DNA of 64,000 nt from Holothuria scabra (Eukaryota > Echinodermata > Holothuroidea > Aspidochirotida > Holothuriidae). Positions 46,673 to 58,615 of the stretch are shown here, piece by piece. Location of the stretch: contig CM074185.1 in NCBI GenBank assembly GCA_037179385.1, positions 8,241,371-8,305,370 on the forward strand, read 5' to 3'. Under the pieces are notes generated by a model. It worked only from the letters and a program-made list of their open reading frames with translations. It was not told the origin of the DNA and searched no databases. The position numbers and the translations under genes were made by a program. Positions within the stretch are counted from its first letter, which is position 1; each line of letters starts with the position of its first letter.

Positions 46673-46752
46673 AAAATTGTCAGATAAAGTGTACCACTAC
46701 CATTGAATGAAGTGCTTTTGTATCTTTTCGGGGTAACAATAATCTCTAATAT

Positions 46753-46764
46753 TACTCTAATATA

Positions 46765-46820
<56 letters not shown>

Positions 46821-46858
46821 ACATATATATACATATATAAGATTCATTGTATATATAC

Positions 46859-46914
<56 letters not shown>

Positions 46915-48657
46915 ATTCATTGTATATATACTATAAATATATATATATATATATAGAAACTGAAGAAATGGTAGAATGCGGACACAGTCGCATATATATA
47001 TATATATATCTTTTTCTGCTTATTGAGTATATATATATATATATATATATATAAGATTCATTGACGATATTTTCATGCTTTGGAACCACGGGGAAGACAC
47101 ACAAACGTCTTTTATCCGTGACTTCAACTCTTCACACGAGTCCATAAAGTTCACCTCTAATTTTTCTTCTGGTTCCATACCTTTCTTGGACGTTCTGGTC
47201 ACCATTCAGAATTCATCTATCCAAACTTCGGTTTATAGCAAACCCACTGATCGTCACGCTTACCTCGCTTTCAATAGCTTCCACCCCAAATATACCAAAG
47301 AATCAATTGCCTATAGCCAAGCCCTTAGGTACAAACGCATCTGTTCTGACCCTGTTGACCTTTGCAACAAATTCCTTGAACTGAAACAACAGTTTCTAAA
47401 TAAGAGCTACCCCCTTCGCTTGGTCAACCAAAACATTAACAAAGCTAAACTTTTTTCACGTGAGCAACTCCTTCGCTACAACCGTTATCGGCACAACGAT
47501 CGAATACCTTTTGTCACTACCTACTTCCCTCAATGTGAGGTACTTTTCAAACAATTTAAGTCATTTTGGCGCATTCTCCCCCGGTCTTAGCCTTAAAGCA
47601 GCCACCCTCCCTGAGGTCCATAATAACAAACAGCAAACTACCCCCACTCAATCCCCCCTCCCCGGGAACAAACCCTATAATGGTCCCCGTTGCCAAATAT
47701 GTAGACACATTGTAACCAAGAGTGCTGTGACCGTTCCCGGAACCGACGTCAACTTACACCCAGGGCCCTTCAATTGTAATTCTGCAAATGTCATTTACTT
47801 TATCTTCTGTAGTATCTGTCCCGATGGCAACTACGTCGGAGAAACAAAAACACCCTTTAGGCTTCGATTCAACAACCATAAACAGACAATACGTAATAAT
47901 TCCCAGCTCCACGCGGTCTCTCAACATTTTAATCTCCCTGGCCATGGCATTGACAATGTCAAAGTGTGCCTCATTAAAGGGGGATTTCGATCCGATGCAG
48001 AACGTAAAGCCACAGAATTAAAGCTAATAAAGAAGCTTAACACCATCAGTAATGGCCTCAATAGGGAATTATCTCACCCGGGAGCTTTCTCCTGCCTCCG
48101 TTAACATGTCCTTCTAGCAAACTCTCTGGCAAAGTTTCTTTGTATACCGAGGAAGAAGCAGGGCCTCGAAAATTTTGTACGGTTGTCAAATGTGGTACAA
48201 GTATGTTGATAGTTAAGGCATTAGCTGTTTTCTTTGTTACTGTTAATATGCTATACCAATACACGGACTTTAACATTGTGCGGTTTATATATATATATAT
48301 ATATATATACCACTAGATTGAACATTAGGGGGAAATTTGTATATCTTGATACGTTTAGGCGAAATTAAAAACAATAAAATACATAACTGTATATTTCGCC
48401 TTTAAGGAAAAACATATTCATGTACGTAAATTCAATAGTCCATTAGTTGTACGTGTTTACAGATAGGCGTCCGTAATTTCGTCAGCATTGAAGTAATTAG
48501 GTATATTACGTACCCCCATATGTATTTTACTATACACTAACGTATTCCCATCAAAACAGTGTGTGAAAACGTAAAGGGGAACGTAAATTTTCACTCTAAC
48601 GGTAATTTCCCCCTTACGTTGATATTTTGCCCCAAAATTTCCCCTTATTTCACACTT

Positions 48658-48707
<50 letters not shown>

Positions 48708-48715
48708 TCTAATAT
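46753..48715. repeat. (TA)n blocks enclosing a Penelope-like element
   Basis: TA tracts at about 46768-46815, 46864-46911, 46937-46953, 46993-47009, 47029-47052, 48284-48309 and 48661-48706. The 11-bp sequence TACTCTAATAT occurs at both outer edges (46753-46763 and 48705-48715). AAGATTCATTG occurs three times on the left side (46839, 46912, 47053), the last running into the RT coding sequence. Confidence 0.85.
47055..48104 (+). pseudogene. Penelope-like element: RT C-terminal part + GIY-YIG endonuclease, frameshifted
   Basis: Begins at the RT palm motif RFIDDIF (47055), so the element is 5'-truncated. Next comes FLDVLV and the thumb signature YSKPTDRHAYL (47235) followed by SIAYSQALRYKRIC, all typical of Penelope-like RTs. 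The frame changes between about 47540 and 47590. A Cys-His linker (CQICRHI at about 47692) and the GIY-YIG-type endonuclease follow: NVIYFIFCSICP, then YVGET (47833) and the helix RLRFNNHK, ending LSHPGAF...LR with TAA at 48102-48104. PLEs are reverse-transcribing elements distinct from LINEs and LTR elements. RT N-terminal and central fingers are absent. Confidence 0.9.
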
Positions 48716-48880
48716 TTGTAAAAAATGATTAACTCTTTCATTTTCCATGGGTACTCCGTACAGTCAAACACCCAATTTAACGCTCTTAACCACTCCCACA
48801 ATTGCTCTTGACAGGCATATCATTGAATAAATGCCCAAAAGTTTCATTGTAACCTTACCCAAAAAGCAAATGTTTTAATA
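48310..48880. other. no gene seen; possible small inverted-repeat element
   Basis: TTAGGGGGAAATTT (48327) and AAATTTCCCCTTATT (48637) are partial complements that could bound a ~320-bp MITE. The evidence is weak. Confidence 0.3.
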
Positions 48881-49357
48881 AAATTCTAAAATTTCTCCAA
48901 TATGATAATCCAATATGATAAGCTGTTTATTTTCAAATCTTCGTTCAAAAAGGGGAAAAATTTTTCGGGCACATTTCCGGTTTCGTCTGAAAGCCTTATT
49001 ACCTAGGCCTTGTATGATGAAATGCGTAACCCCAAGAGAGTTCCAAATGACTCCTAAGCAACGTTTTTGATTTTTATGAAGGACAGATTCTTCAACAAAC
49101 ACCCCCATCATTTAATGGTCCTTACAAAAGCAATTTTTTTAAAAAAAAAAACTTTCCCTTCCAAACAAAAAAACTGCAGATTTTTAAATATTTGTTGAAA
49201 AAAAACCCAAACATTTCGACGCGCTACGCGCGCCTTCGATTCTGCCAAGTCACGTCCCACTGGGACTTGCTCATCGCCTTTTTGGGGGACTCGAAATGCT
49301 GACCGCCCTGTCGGGGAGCTTGCCCCAGTGTCGGGCAAATCCTGGCGCCAAGCCCTG
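48881..49357 (-). mobile_element. fragment of the 30-kb hAT family, reverse orientation
   Basis: Reverse complement matches 30061-30540: terminus CAGGGCTTGGCGCCAGGATT (ending at 49357), then CCCGACAGGG and the GGACCATTAAA..GGGTGTTT..TGAAGAAT block. The other terminus was not found, so the copy is truncated. It abuts the RT fragment beginning at 49358. Confidence 0.75.
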
Positions 49358-50612
49358 CAATCAGTACGGATGTGTTTCAGGTAGATCTTGTGTTTCACAA
49401 CTTGTGGATGTATTTAATGATTGGACGAAAGCTTGGGATGCAGGCAGTTACATTGATGTTATTTATACTGATTTCATGAAGGCTTTTGACAAGGTACCAC
49501 ATGAAAGGTTGTTAATTAAATTAAAGTCGTATGGTATTAAGGGTGATGGGTTGGAATGGATAAGACAATTTCTGATGAATCGTAGACAGAGGGTTTGTGT
49601 GAAAGGAAATTTTTCTGACTCTGCAGATATTGCAAGTGGTATCCCTTAAGGTAGTGTGCTTGGGCCAGTTTTATTTTTTGTTTATATTAACAATTTGCCA
49701 AGTTGTGTTAGGGATTGTAAAGTGAAAATTTTTGCTGACGACACTAAGCTATATAAGGAAATCCAATCGAAGCGGGATTGTAGTGTTCTTCAGAGTAATA
49801 TTGAGAATATCTATGAGTAGTCAATGAAATGGCAACTTCGCTTTCGTCCTGATAAGTGTCATGTTTTTAGAATTGGTTGCTCTCATCCTGAGTTTTGTTA
49901 TGGTATGTTAGATAACGAAGGCAAGCGTCATATTCTAGAAGTTGTGACTTCAGAGAAAGATCTTGGAGTTATTGTCGATAGTGATCTTGTATTCAGGGAG
50001 CATGTCGCTCAGATTTTGACAAAAGCAAACTGTATTCTTGGTGTAATTAGGAGGTCCTTTAGGTTTTTGCATAGAGCAACAATAATGCTTTTGTAAAAAG
50101 CTCTAGTAAGACCTGTTTTGGAATATGGATTACCTGCTTGGTCACCATTTTACACACGTGAAGACGAGGCTATTGAATCTGTGCAACGTAGAGCAAATAA
50201 GTCAGTGCCTGGATTAAGTGAGTTGCCATATGAGGAGAGACTTAGAAATTTGAATTTGTTTTCACTTACTCATAGGCGTCTGAGAGGTGACATGTTTTTC
50301 ATGTATAAGTATTTCCATGGACTGATTACTACTGACCACAGGCTGTTTGAATTAGTACCAGTATGTTCTGTTACAAGAGGGCATATATGTAAGATTGTTA
50401 AATCCAGGTTTAAAACTTTATTGCGGCAAAAGTTCTTTACTCGGCGTTCAATTGATCATTGGAATGCCTTACCAGATGATGCAGTAACCTATAAAACTTT
50501 AGACATATTTAAAGGTAGATTGGATACTCATTGGAAGAAATCGCCTGGATTGTTTAATTATAAGTATTTTAACGATTTTGGGGGTTGTGATTGCTTCTTG
50601 GGTAGCGTCTAG
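49358..50612 (+). pseudogene. CR1-type LINE RT fragment closed by three stop codons
   Basis: One continuous frame runs from the RT fingers (NQYGCVSGRS at 49359) through YTDFMKAFDKVP (49466), SGIP-stop-GSVLGP (TAA 49647-49649 where PQG is expected), FADDTKLY (49735), stop TAG 49818-49820 just before SMKWQL, a KDLGVIVDSDL block, stop TAA 50094-50096 before KALVRPVLEYG, and the C-terminal RRSIDHWNALP block to TAG 50610-50612. The catalytic FADD is intact. No frameshift is evident; only three point-nonsense codons and the 5' truncation inactivate it. It differs in sequence from the 9.5-kb LINE, so it is a separate family. Confidence 0.9.
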
Positions 50613-52210
50613 GCCTGCAGGGTGGGATTCTTGGCCTTAGATCTTGTATTCTGAATGGCCAGAATGCGGAGGGAGCCAAGACAGGCACAAAAATGACGAT
50701 TCAAATCTGCAGTAACACTTTGTAAACTTGTATTTAAAACCAAACGAAACTCAAAGCTAAAAAATTCTCCAAGGCTACATCCATTGCAGGTACACCTTTC
50801 CCGAAGCTACAGGCTGACGGCTTCAGGGCGTGGTACACCTGCCGCCAGACCTTCTCACACTCAGTCGATCCTCACTTACTGCTTCCTTGGAGAGAACTCT
50901 TTTCTCTCTGTTGGCTAACCCTTTCTGGTTTTTTGCATTACAGCAACTACGTTTAAACTTAAACTACACAATAGAACGAAGTATGCACAGCTCTTTACAG
51001 TCATGACGAGATGAATAAGCATGAACAGAAAACAATAAACACCTGTACACTTAACGCAAGTCACTCAATCCCTAGCAGATATTGATTACTAAAAAACATG
51101 TACATAAAAACATTACATCAAGTTACATTACCGATTACGTAAGGTTACATGATCTATGAGGACTTGCGGATATGATCTAAGAATGGGGACATTTATTAAC
51201 AGGAGGAACCTGGAATGAGCCTCTTATCAGGTATAAAAGCAAGATAATCCCCTAAGAATGTACAGATGTTGGGGGAGCAACCCCACATAATTCTAGAAGC
51301 CCCGCATAGTCCAGAGAGGCTCGCAACATACCCGAAGGATCCGCACGGTCGAAAACACAGCGTTACAGTATTAGCCTAATTTCTAAGCAGTACTTATTGT
51401 CACTATATTGATTGGTTTGCCTTTCTTATGGAGCGATGAACTGGCCTTTAGCCAGCAACGTCGAAGTTAATGTGATGATGTGATGTGATGTGATGAAAAT
51501 GAATGCATGTGTGTGTTCAAATACATGTTATACTGAATTATTGTAGTGCGCATCCGCCCTACAATCTTGGCGTCACACGGCAGGCAGGAATACCTACATG
51601 ACTGAACGTTGAAACTGGAAGATCCAAACTGTTTTGGTCCGTTTTTACTGTTGATGCTAACATTTCGCAGGCAGCTAATGGCAAGCCTATCCATGATTTT
51701 TCACCGTTTTCTTGCACACAGTACTAAATTAGTCCCGACGAAGGACTCATTCATAAACAGAAACAGTTTGTAATGTAGAGTGAATGTTACTGATTGATGG
51801 AATTCCGGCAGTTTTTATTTCAGAAAAAAGTTTCAGTATGCACTTGCTTTCTCTTTGACACATGTGATTGAGAGCATATGCGGCGTCACCTATACACGAA
51901 TTTTGACAGCAAGTGATAGTATGATATCAGTCGGTCATAACTGGGGTCTATCACCGTTTAATTTCTTTGCTTACTGTACCTGCACCATGGATGGTTGTAC
52001 ACTAAACTGTACTTTGATTCCTTCATTTTCACTGGATGTGAGTGTTTCAGATTCATGTAGACAATAAATGAAGACAATTTAAGGCCGATGGATCCCACTA
52101 ATGGCAGCCTGCAGGCACTGAACACAAGCACTTATCGGATTCGGCTATACGTGCACAGTGTAGACAGGCAGAGTGTACTGTATACCAGTACTTCCATGTG
52201 TTCACACTGC
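50613..52210. other. LINE 3' UTR remnant, then unassigned DNA
   Basis: The first ~70 bp are probable LINE 3' UTR. At 51400-51497 a stretch ends in (TGATG)n (51473-51497), a typical LINE/SINE tail form. No coding motif in the rest. Confidence 0.5.
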
Positions 52211-53435
52211 ATGTGGGTCTTTATTTAAATTAGGGTACCAGACTGTGACATGACATTTTGAGTAATATACATTCATGTACCATCATTTATGACATCAAAC
52301 GATTGGTGGAATCGCTGTATTTACTAGGTTCATTGTAGGCTTAGGCCTAAATGATGTTGTACAAGTTGTTTTTCATGAATGCTCAGCTTACGTTTGAGCT
52401 CAAAATAGCCACATTCATTGGATATTTTAAGTTCCACGTGTAACATGAACACCAAAAATAGGTTTATCCCACTGAGACTACATATTGATTTTTTTAATAT
52501 CATAAATGTGTTTTATTTAGTTAATCCTAGCAATTTGAAGCTGTAACCTCTTATATTATTACTTAGTCAAGGGTTTCATCTCAATTCTGTGGTGCAAACA
52601 ATATGTTCCACGTGTAACTGAGATTGGGGGAACACCAAAGTAATATATAATGATATTTCAAATCATAAACAAGTTGGCACAGCTTTATTGCCTGTAAGTT
52701 AAAAGCCATGTTAAAAAGTATAGTTCAGCTAAAATGAAAACATATCAAATGTAGGAAGTAGTGGTATTATAACTTCGAATGTTCACACTGTAACATATTT
52801 CAGGAACACCAATGTGGCCTGTCAAAATGAAAAAAATGGCTACATGAATGTTTTTCTTTCTGTACAATAGTCTTTTGCTCAAATCTTCATTCAACAATGC
52901 ACGGGCTTCAATTAACCAAGAAAATATAGAACCAAGAAAATATAGAAAAATAAGAAAGATTTAGTGTTTACTGTAGGTCATTTCTGGAAAATAATATACT
53001 GAAATTTCACACTGTAACTGTAACACCAAATGTTACACGTGGAACCCCTCTTTCGTTGAATCCCAAGAAACAGAAAAGTGTCAGTTTCTCATAAAATATG
53101 GGTTACAAGAGTACAAGTGATACCTCATCAACCATTTAAGTTAAAATAACAGAGCAAAATACGTGTAAAAATAAGGGCCCGAAAAATGTAACTCCTGCAA
53201 TGGTAGTTTAAATGTCACACTTTTTACCCCCCAAATTGCTGATTTTAGGCACTTTTTCATCGAAACAGGGAGGACTAGCTTCAATGATACTTATTTTTTG
53301 GAAGAGTAAGCACTTACATGAATAGTGAGGACAAAATGGAAGCATAGCGAAGACAATCTGGATTAAAATAGCAAGACAGTTGCCTTTAACAGCATATTTT
53401 ACCATTGGTACCCTAATTAAAATAAAGACCCATGT
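52211..53435. mobile_element. inverted-repeat element with CACGTG repeats
   Basis: A 30-bp end (ATGTGGGTCTTTATTTAAAT..., 52211-52240) is mirrored at 53406-53435 with about three mismatches. Inside, GTTCCACGTGTAAC occurs at 52431-52444 and 52605-52618 and inverted at 53032-53045; each contains the E-box CACGTG. ACACCAAA follows several of them. No transposase frame. Confidence 0.7.
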
Positions 53436-53470
53436 GTAGGTCAGAATTAAATTGAACCATGGTACTTCCA

Positions 53471-53520
53471 TGCTTGAACCAATTGGTTGGAAGCTGGGTG
53501 GTAAAACTCCATAACTAACT
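53471..53520. repeat. dispersed SINE-like repeat, copy 4
   Basis: GCTTGAACCAATTGGTTGGA, GGGTGGTAAAACTCC, ATAACTAACTG: same order as copies 1-3. Confidence 0.65.
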
Positions 53521-54717
53521 GATCAAAAGCAGCTGGCTGTAGGTTGTACGTACAGTGCGAAATGTACCACAACTGGGTTAGTTAGATGAGATTTAACAAC
53601 CTACCAACAAGAATAAGTTATATAGTGTCAGTCCACTCGATAAAAGTTCAAACTCATTTTCAAGTACAGTATGTTTCTAGTTCAAATTTGGTTTCCCAGT
53701 CGCCTCTTACGACAGGCGGGAAAAACTGTCGACATATTGAGCCCCCAGCTCACGGGCCATTCTGCCATTAGGACAAAACAGTAGCATGCACAGTACTGTA
53801 CACGCACAGCCAGAAGTCAAACCAACAGTTTATAATTTACCGAATTAGACAAAACGAATGATATCGGACTGTGTGAAATGGTACTGGGACCTGGGTTTAG
53901 CTCATTCGAAGAACTGAATGAAACAGTACATACAGGGTTGGAATCAGCCTGAAATTTTGGGTTTACTTTAACCCTCTTTTGATTGTGGTGGATTTTTTCA
54001 TTTCGTATGATATATGTTGCTTATTTGTTTATTGTTGCGTTTTGAAGCAGCCCCCCTCCCCCCTTCGTCAAAACTTGCATCCACCCTCGCAGTGAATGAA
54101 TACTCAAAAAACAATGTTGTTTATGTCATGGCAGATTGTAAAACAGTCAAAGGTCCGATTATCCCACCCCAAACAGTACCAATTTTCCAGTAACCTTCTG
54201 ACTTAAGCCCCTCCCCATTTCTCGGAAATTCATCCTCATCCGGGAGACGCAATCTCAGTTTATTGCTTCAAGGTGAGTATAAAAATGCTCAATGTGTATA
54301 ATCAAAACACACTCAGTACAATTAATGCTGTGAAATATAAGCTTTGGTACTCTAAATTCGTGTTTGAACTAGCTGGCAAATAAAAAGCTGAGCCAATTGA
54401 GAATTTCTGTTAATTACCCGTACAAGATTTGCAGTATGGGGTGAGATGACTGGCCCTTCAGACTACAAATAAATGTTATGTCCAGGTCTTTTAACGAAGA
54501 ACCCGAATAATGGAGCCGGGTGTCCGGGACAATGGGCCCACCCAGGTTATACAGGCCTAATCAAGGAAACGTTTCACACTCAAATTTACAGTGTGATCCA
54601 GACTAGTGCCTAGCGTTAGATTAGCTTACGACAGAATTGCCCAAGCCATCCGTGTTGTTCATCAGAGTTTTAAGTTGACCAAGCTTAAGGCAAGGACCGC
54701 TACCAGTCGAAGATTCA
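53521..54717. other. no gene seen
   Basis: 53695-53775 (CAGTCGCCTCTTACGACAGG and following) resembles a short repeat segment I believe is widespread in animal genomes, but I cannot name it from sequence alone. The rest is unassigned. Confidence 0.4.
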
Positions 54718-54945
54718 CATCCATTTCATCCATCCATCCACAACATTTTACAAGCCCCAGCCTCAAACCCCTCCCACACACGGGCACTACAATTCTGCGT
54801 ATTTGCCGCAGGCAAATGCAGTTCTAGTTTTGAAGTACCTATTGTGTGACAGAGAGAGCTGTTGTGTCTCTTTCCTAACACCTCGCTGCTACCAGGAACC
54901 GAACCCAAGGCGAACCCCTGAATCTCACGCTGCTAGGCGCTCTCT
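54718..54945 (-). mobile_element. candidate tRNA-derived SINE
   Basis: On the minus strand, a TAGCAGCGTGAG (A-box-like) sequence is followed about 30 nt later by GGTTCGGTTCC (B-box-like), then a body with the palindromic GCATTTGCCTGCGGCAAATA and a (GGAT)n tail at 54721-54735. This is the head-body-tail order of a SINE. The box matches are imperfect. A piece related to the body is at 20330-20400. Confidence 0.5.
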
Positions 54946-57900
54946 TGATTTCAACCATTCATTCGTGCTTACTCCCAATGATACGCATGTGGATGTGAAT
55001 CATATATGGCAAAGCTTGAGTACAGAGGGCGAAATCATGCATTTCTGTACCTTCGCCGAACGGTCCTTTGCCAGAGGGTCCGGAAAAAGTTTCTGTACCT
55101 TTCCCTTCAAATAAGTATGCAGGGTGTATCTCTGTGTCCAGTTACCACGTTTTAAGCCAATATATGATTATAACCATATAGAATATAAACGAGATCAATT
55201 ATTATCGACTATGAAATGTGGCGAGTGACGGACGTGACCATTAAGGTGTGAATTCAGCCTGTGCAAGAGGGATAAGTTTCGTGGGGGAAGGGAGGGGGGT
55301 GTCTTCTGCATCTCGAAATGAAATGCGAGTTGTTATCTGCGTGGTCCAGGGACCCGCGTTAAGACCACTGGCATTGTCAATCGGCGTGGTTAGTCTAAGT
55401 GTAAAAAGACAAAAAGTGGTTTTCTAAGACTGGAGTTAACTGGAGCAACTTGAATAACACCATTTTTATTTTTTTTGTTTTTTTGTTTTTTTTTTTGTTG
55501 TACAGATTATTACACTGTCCCATAGGGAAAGGGTTCCCTCAACTTTGACGAAACATTTTGAATGTTGAAAAGGTTTTTCGTCCGAATGTTAGGTCTATTC
55601 TTTGTTCAATTTAGAAAGAAATTGTAATTTTCAGCATCAAAATTTGAGCTAAAATAGTTTTAAACCGAACAGACAAAATCATTAACTCCAACTCAGTTTT
55701 TCTGCTGATTCTGCTATACCTGTTCGATGACCCATGCATCACTCCCTTTCTCTTTGAGAGGTTGAAATCCACAAGAAAGGAAGAAGGTGCATTTCGGAGG
55801 ATTTCCAATTATGTGCAAAGTAAGTCGTGCTTGCATTACCCTCAAAGCAAACGAATTAACAAATATCGACTCTATTACTCTAAATTTTTGGGCATTTCGA
55901 ATTTTGCGAAATCTGATAAGGATGGCTGATTATTGGTAACAATTTATAATCAAAACTGAATTGTGAAACGTTTCCCGAAAGGATAATTAAAGGCATATTC
56001 CGAAAACAAAATTGATTAACTTAAAGATATGCAGAAAATTTTTCTTTTTTAGGAGGCGAAAAATTCATCTCAATGGCATATAGCTTTCAGAAGATACAAA
56101 ATAATAAAGTCATGCAGCTTTTTTCTTTTGATTTGGTGCATCATGTAAATCTGTAATGTCATCACGTCTCATTAATTTGACGTTATGTTCAATTTATTTA
56201 TAGTTTTGATGCAGCTGCAGGAAATATAAACCAACAGTGGTGGTTGTATACTTTATACGTAAGTTGATGGGGTAATGGGTGATCTACAGGCAAAAATATT
56301 TAAACATTCCCACAGTATCATAATTTCAAGAACAAAAGGACTTTTACTTTAAGAAAAAGAACAGGAATCAGAGACAATGTGCCCACACAACATAACTTTT
56401 GTGGCTTTGTTGAAAAGCAGCGGAATTTTTAAACAAGAATAACCAACCTTTAAAATGCGATATCTTGAGTTAGGAAAAGATATTGCGACAGGATGTGAAG
56501 GGCACGGTGTGGATTTTTTTTTTAACAAAACCCCGGTGAAAAGCAACCAGAATGCCTCCCTTTAAATAACTGTTTAGGGAAATTGCAACGCATATGCCTT
56601 TCTTCTGTAAGATTTCTCTCGGCTTCCATACGTTCTACATCTTATTTGAAACTCGATAGATATACCTATTACGTAACTCAATGCCCAATAAACGTTAACA
56701 ACATTTTAAAGAAGGAAAATACCAGCAAAACACCAGCCTAACTATAGAATGATCTACCAAACCAAATACATCGTTTTTGTCAACACTGATCGAAGCCTAC
56801 ACAGGTCGGCACGTTACTACCTTTACCGAAATTAGTTGCATTTAATATACTCATGCACTGTAGTAGATAGTTGGAAATCACGCATTTGCTGAATTTATCT
56901 GGCTGTTTTAAAGCGTGTACGTACCAGCTTTCTCAGCGGTCGTTTACGGAAAGCCTTAAAATATCATAACCATGCCATGAACTAAGTCATTCCTTTGGTT
57001 GCTACGTTCCTCCACCTGATGGGCGAAATTCGACTGTTTTAAAAGGAACAACAAATCTTGATCCAGTTAATTACACGAGATGGCGAGTTTAAAGCAGATT
57101 TGTGAAGCAATCTGACTGAATTTTCAACATGCAGGTTCAAGTTATGACTTTATTGATTAAGCATTCATATCTTTAAGGGACATTTCAATTTCAAGTGTAA
57201 AATATTATTTTCTGATTTTCAATTTTGCTTGCGAAAAATTACACCCATGCAAGCTATTCTTTAGGAGGGTGGTAAAGAGAAAAAGAGGGGGAGAAATCTG
57301 GACATTAAATGCTTGCGGACGATATACAAGAGTAGAAACAGACATAATGACATATAGGCCTAATGAAGTGAACATGTTTGTCATATATTAGAGTAGGTAC
57401 CGTGAACTTATAAGTGACGGTGACTGTAGCAGGTGTATATACGTACTGAAATTCCACCAATTCAGATCCTACGTACGATGGCCATCGGAAAGTTTGGGTA
57501 CTGTTTATGAATGAAGTGTCCTCATTACAACATGAAAAATGTCTATTTTATACGGAAGCACATAAGGGCTAGGAGGAAGTTTGTTTTCTAGGGGGCGACT
57601 ATGTGTGTTTGTGGGGGGGGGGGGGGGGGCTTGACTGACCCCCGTTTTCGTGACGTACACCGCATCATGCATCCACTTCATTCAGGTGCATGCCTACGTA
57701 GGTGCTGCACTGTATACGTTAATTGTCCAGTGCACGTACTATATACGCCTACATGCAACCACTAGCACGTATACCGATACATGTTAGCTAAGGTTTTACG
57801 AGTGAAAAGTATTTTCTTCGGAAAAGGAAAACAAATCTTCAGAAAGCGGAGTAAAAACTTCTCTTCTTGGCCCTAATGAGCTTCCGTAATGTTGAGATTA

Positions 57901-58195
57901 CTTACCTGAATAAATGTTTGTCATCCCCTAAGCGACACTCCTTACCTTAAAGTGCAGAACAATATTCTGGCTGGTCTGTCGACGCCGCCGTTGATAACCA
58001 ATTTTTTGTCTAGCTAGAAATTCCTGTTATCTTTTAACTACAACATGCAGAAACTCCTGGATTTATGAAACTGGTTTGTTCAAGTTTGCTAACCATCGAC
58101 AATCTACGTTTTAGAAGGCTTAATGACTCATCATCTTGGCATGGCACCTCTGAACTATTATGACCTCATCGACAGCCATATACAGGCAAGCTTCT
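54946..58195. other. no gene seen; T-rich tract and G17 run
   Basis: T-rich tract with G interruptions at 55465-55500; G17 at 57613-57629. Short frames at 54803-55114, 55611-55808 and 56349-56546 show no motif. This is the longest stretch without an assigned element. Confidence 0.5.
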
Positions 58196-58220
58196 AGCAG
58201 GGAGTTGCGAACTCCCTGCT
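58196..58220. other. 11-bp-stem hairpin AGCAGGGAGTT
   Basis: AGCAGGGAGTT / AACTCCCTGCT pair perfectly around GCG. Function unknown; related in sequence to the hairpin at 26121. Confidence 0.8.
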
Positions 58221-58615
58221 TCTAGCCCGTGGAGCAGACTCTGTAGTAGGCTGAAGATGGTGCTCTGTCAGAATCATAATAAACGCAAGTCTCTTAACGG
58301 TATAATAAACGGAGTCTGCAAACCTTCGTCTACTTTCCTTTTATATAGGAATCCCGCGTTTTGAGAAACGAATAAGTAAACATGAATGGTCACGTGGTGC
58401 ACGAAGCAAGTATGAAAAGTGTATTTTCGTACATAAAACTGATACAACGAACGGCGAACAACCTAATTAGTTTTTTACGTGGAAAATGTGTACCAGGTCG
58501 TACGTTCGATGCATATGTATTACCTATTACGCGAGATATAATTTGGTATTTTAATTTTTGTCGTGACGTTTTTTTGGTGGAAAGTTGGTAGGCTATTGTA
58601 TACCGTTAGTTTCTT
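58221..58615. other. no gene seen
   Basis: A 69-codon frame at 58382-58591 has no recognisable motif. Sequence identity with duplicon A starts only at 58616. Confidence 0.5.

Larger units (their letters stand above)
45271..46733. repeat. duplicon A (paralogue of 58616-60775)
   Basis: Collinear with 58616-60775 from TTTCATGTCA to TATCTTTTCGG. Differences include a private MITE here (45752-45912), a private LINE insertion in copy B and a deletion before 46519 in this copy. The collinearity stops at 46733, where the (TA)n/PLE block begins. Confidence 0.88.

Noticed and set aside
47020..47205. Minus-strand 61-codon frame ending in Tyr-Ile repeats
   Set aside because: Antisense shadow of the PLE coding strand and the TA tract.
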